Source of the DNA: Phycisphaeraceae bacterium
GTDB taxonomy: Bacteria > Planctomycetota > Phycisphaerae > Phycisphaerales > Phycisphaeraceae
Direction of reading: 5' to 3'
Assembly (NCBI GenBank): GCA_003551485.1
Contig: PUMS01000185.1
Span: 1 to 8,214 of the forward strand
DNA: 8,214 nucleotides
The position numbers and the translations under genes are program-made. The notes under the pieces were generated by a model. The model was not told the DNA's origin, made no database searches, and saw nothing but the letters and a program-made list of their open reading frames with translations. Every line of letters starts with the position of its first letter. Within the stretch, counting starts at the first letter, position 1. Shown here in pieces: positions 7,460 through 8,214 of the stretch.

Positions 7460-7543
7460 GAACAACTTCTCCGTCCAGAGTGCCTCACACACGAATAGGT
7501 CTTCGTCGTTTCGAGCGTCGCCCACCAGACGAGACCCTGAATC

Positions 7544-7549
7544 ATTGTA
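7544..7549 (-). promoter_or_regulatory. Possible -10 box of the glycan operon
   Basis: The minus strand reads TACAAT here, five of six matches to TATAAT, within the most AT-rich part of the gap. Transcription from it would give a leader of roughly 75-80 nt before the ATG at 7459. No good -35 box lies at 16-18 bp; TTGCCG is present, but only 13 bp upstream. The assignment is tentative. Confidence 0.28.
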
Positions 7550-7727
7550 TCTACGGGGACAACGGCAACGCTGGTTTCCCAAAATTCTTGACCGCCACAC
7601 CACAATCCCCCATCGGCATTTCAGGGATGTTCGATTGCAAGGGCCATGCCACCGGACGCACGCGATGGGATGCGCTGAGGGCCGATCGTGGTCGCCCGGC
7701 CATAAAGCGCTGTCGCATCAGTCGTTA

Positions 7728-7745
7728 AGTCGTGACCTGACGACT
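7728..7745. promoter_or_regulatory. Operator-like dyad AGTCGT-N6-ACGACT with an extra direct half-site
   Basis: AGTCGT at 7728-7733 pairs with ACGACT at 7740-7745 across six bases. A further AGTCGT lies at 7720-7725, two bases upstream. An XhoI-like palindrome TCTCGAGA (7745-7752) abuts it. Three related half-sites in 26 bp of non-coding DNA upstream of the glycan operon suggest a protein-binding site, but nothing shows which protein binds. Confidence 0.3.
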
Positions 7746-7776
7746 CTCGAGACTGCGCTTTTCCGGTCAGGGCTGT

Positions 7777-7857
7777 CGCCCCGCCCCGCCACAGGTCCGG
7801 GCACTGCGCCCACGCTGCGCGCCTGGCGCGCATCATTCTGCGAGACCGTCGCATCGC
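7777..7857. repeat. 81-bp direct repeat, copy 1
   Basis: Exact match of 8134-8214. It lies 54 bp beyond the stop codon of the winged-helix gene, in non-coding sequence. It carries a dyad at 7817-7831 (GCGCGCC, T, GGCGCGC). On its left side the match ends at a run of GCC units, where copy 2 has one extra GCC, which suggests slippage at the boundary. A tandem duplication of a 357-bp unit, a dispersed repeat family or an assembly join could each give this pattern. Confidence 0.95.
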
Positions 7858-7911
7858 TGGGGCACTTGCCGCCACCGTGAGCGCGGTGTGGTGTACAGCT
7901 TCAGTGCGGCT

Positions 7912-8214
7912 TTATCCGCCCGGCGTGCGGTTGCGGCGGAGGCGGAAGCGGCCGCGGGTCTGTTCCACCACGCCGCGAATCTGGAGCATGGTCAGGTCCG
8001 CCTGCACGGCGGGCACGATCAGGCCGGAGGCGGCGGCGATCTCATCCAGCGACATCGCCCGGGTCAGCACCGACACGACCCGCTGCTGGCTGGGGGTGAG
8101 CACCTGCGAGGTGAACATCGGCGCATCGGTCGCCGCCCCGCCCCGCCACAGGTCCGGGCACTGCGCCCACGCTGCGCGCCTGGCGCGCATCATTCTGCGA
8201 GACCGTCGCATCGC
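7912..8214 (-). CDS. DprA-like C-terminal winged-helix fragment, 5' end outside window
   Basis: This frame is open to the right window edge and ends with TAA at 7912. The convincing part is the last ~65 residues, from about LTPSQQRVVSVLTR to GRFRLRR: a compact winged helix-turn-helix with SLDEIAAASGL as the first helices, VQADLTMLQIRGVVE as the recognition helix, and a terminal wing. This order and the LQIRG...GRF ending resemble the DprA winged-helix domain, which follows the ssDNA-binding Rossmann domain in the natural-transformation protein DprA. The Rossmann part and its linker are not visible here. The ~27 residues before the domain are Arg-rich, lie wholly in the 81-bp repeat and look unlike DprA. 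Candidate in-frame starts are ATG 8211 (inside the repeat) and ATG 8118, which would give 68 residues; neither has a clear ribosome binding site. It could be the end of an intact dprA beyond the edge, a broken dprA, or a small stand-alone regulator. Confidence 0.55.
   Translation of the reverse strand, partial: AMRRSRRMMRARRAAWAQCPDLWRGGAATDAPMFTSQVLTPSQQRVVSVLTRAMSLDEIAAASGLIVPAVQADLTMLQIRGVVEQTRGRFRLRRNRTPGG
8134..8214. repeat. 81-bp direct repeat, copy 2 (runs to window edge)
   Basis: These 81 bases match 7777-7857 exactly, base for base, at an offset of 357 bp. The window stops inside this copy, so its true right end is unknown. It contains a 15-bp dyad at 8174-8188 with 7-bp arms around one T. 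On the minus strand it forms the Arg-rich 5' part of the winged-helix frame. Confidence 0.95.

Larger units (their letters stand above)
7460..7776 (-). other. Non-coding leader and upstream region of the glycan operon
   Basis: Between copy 1 of the repeat and the start of the GH-GT2 gene I see no convincing coding sequence on either strand. Short open frames exist but have no recognisable protein pattern. The stretch is visibly more AT-rich than the flanking genes, especially 7540-7625, as expected for a promoter region. It holds the operator-like dyad at 7720-7745 and a possible -10 box at 7544-7549. Confidence 0.5.

Noticed and set aside
5498..7498. Open plus-strand frame of 666 codons opposite the GH-GT2 gene
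   Set aside because: It is antisense to a gene with clear domains. GC-rich third positions remove stops from that antisense frame, and the product is His/Gln/Val-rich with no family pattern.
7621..7875. Minus-strand frame of 84 codons through repeat copy 1
   Set aside because: It shares only the repeat-derived Arg-rich peptide with the winged-helix frame; the rest has no protein pattern and it starts at a GTG without a ribosome binding site.
8134..8214. Alternative minus-strand frame of the repeat reading ...ARSVGAVPGPVAG..., reminiscent of the DprA AVPGP segment
   Set aside because: The ~60-residue linker with its Cys/Gly and LI-GA features is missing, the frame differs from the winged-helix frame, and the sequence upstream of the same frame in copy 1 does not look like DprA. 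Probably chance.
7777..8214. Repeats considered as a CRISPR array or insertion-sequence ends
   Set aside because: There are only two copies, in direct orientation, 81 bp long with a 276-bp interval. No transposase, terminal inverted repeats or spacer pattern are seen.

Overview
This is a GC-rich window whose recognisable genes all lie on the minus strand. They form one locus for building and exporting a surface glycan. GC-rich third codon positions, an MsbA-type half exporter and a pyruvyltransferase-like enzyme fit a high-GC, probably Gram-negative bacterium. Planctomycetota or a similar environmental lineage is a guess; no rRNA, tRNA or taxonomic marker is present to settle it.

Layout in the direction of transcription (right to left). 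At the right edge (7912-8214) is a winged-helix coding segment resembling the C-terminal domain of DprA. It is cut by the window end, and its 5' part lies in an 81-bp sequence that recurs exactly at 7777-7857. A non-coding stretch (about 7460-7911) follows and should hold the promoter of the glycan locus. The first main gene (7459-4841) encodes an 872-residue fusion: a clan GH-A-like TIM-barrel glycosidase domain, a family-2 glycosyltransferase (GT2) domain, and two pairs of membrane helices. Next come an ABC exporter half-transporter (4800-2992) and a 404-residue GT-B-like glycosyltransferase (2965-1751), with gaps of only 40 and 26 nt, so these three probably form an operon. A gap of about 450 nt (1297-1750) contains hairpins, a possible promoter and two doubtful small ORFs. 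It precedes a polysaccharide pyruvyltransferase-family gene (1296-421), which is followed 11 nt later by an 8-bp GC-rich hairpin. Positions 1-387 show no convincing gene.

Working model (inference): the GT2 and GT-B-like enzymes assemble a glycan, probably on a lipid at the inner membrane face. The fused glycosidase-like domain trims, transfers or terminates it. The ABC protein flips the product, and the last gene adds a pyruvyl ketal or a related modification. The most unusual elements are the GH-GT2 fusion, which has no signal peptide yet keeps both catalytic glutamates, and the exact long direct repeat at the edge of the DprA-like fragment.
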